A DNA stretch of 5,949 bases from positions 1 to 5,949 of the forward strand of contig JAFQUG010000012.1 in the NCBI GenBank assembly GCA_017408625.1. The letters are read 5' to 3'. This document shows, piece by piece, positions 5,939-5,949 of the stretch (positions are counted from its first letter, which is position 1; each line of letters starts with the position of its first letter). Made by a program: the position numbers and the translations under genes. The notes beneath the pieces were generated by a model that did not search any database, was not told where the DNA came from, and was given only the letters and a program-made list of their open reading frames with translations. Source of the stretch: Clostridia bacterium (lineage in GTDB: Bacteria > Bacillota_A > Clostridia > Oscillospirales > CAG-272).

Positions 5939-5949
5939 GGATTTCAACA

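Larger units (their letters stand above)
5518..5949. other. Non-coding upstream region, 432 bases
   Basis: No credible gene lies here. Short open frames on both strands lack family-like sequence or a ribosome binding site. From right to left the stretch holds a 102-bp inverted-repeat element (5837-5938), two copies of a 25-bp direct repeat (5746-5810), a hairpin-rich segment (5663-5754), about 50 bases without recognised signals (5590-5640), and the operon promoter with its palindrome and the synthetase ribosome binding site. No classical terminator (stem followed by a T run) is seen for a gene entering from beyond 5949. Confidence 0.8.

Overview
The window is about 5.95 kb, and all recognisable genes lie on the minus strand. 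They form one tight operon read from right to left. Strong Shine-Dalgarno sites, very short gene gaps, a GC-rich coding strand, a textbook sigma-A type promoter and a ferredoxin-linked 2-oxoacid oxidoreductase suggest an anaerobic Firmicute. The intergenic palindromic repeats look like those I associate with gut Clostridia, possibly the Oscillospiraceae and relatives, but this placement is an impression and not a search result.

Layout, in the direction of transcription: an upstream non-coding region (5949-5518) holds a 102-bp element bounded by inverted repeats, a direct repeat, a hairpin-rich segment, and then a perfect-consensus promoter with a palindrome next to its -10 box. The operon follows: (1) an AMP-forming acyl/aryl-CoA synthetase (5517-3883); (2) iorA, the alpha subunit of indolepyruvate:ferredoxin oxidoreductase (3864-2122); (3) iorB, its beta subunit (2119-1538); (4) a six-segment membrane protein that resembles the Mpv17/PMP22 family (1536-853); (5) the first 273 codons of a PaaK-type phenylacetate-CoA ligase (819 to the window edge). 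Gaps between genes are 18, 2, 1 and 33 bases, so the genes are very probably co-transcribed and partly translationally coupled.

How they may work together: IorAB interconverts arylpyruvate (from transaminated Trp, Phe or Tyr) plus CoA with arylacetyl-CoA plus CO2, with ferredoxin as electron carrier. The two adenylate-forming ligases interconvert the arylacetyl-CoA and the free aryl acid. The set fits either oxidative fermentation of aromatic amino acids to aryl acetates, or the reverse: salvage of aryl acids to make aromatic amino acids by reductive carboxylation. The sequence does not fix the direction. The membrane protein is the least expected member; a role in moving an aryl acid or another small molecule is speculation.

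Limits: PaaK is cut by the window edge, the operon end and its terminator are not visible, and nothing was compared with a database.
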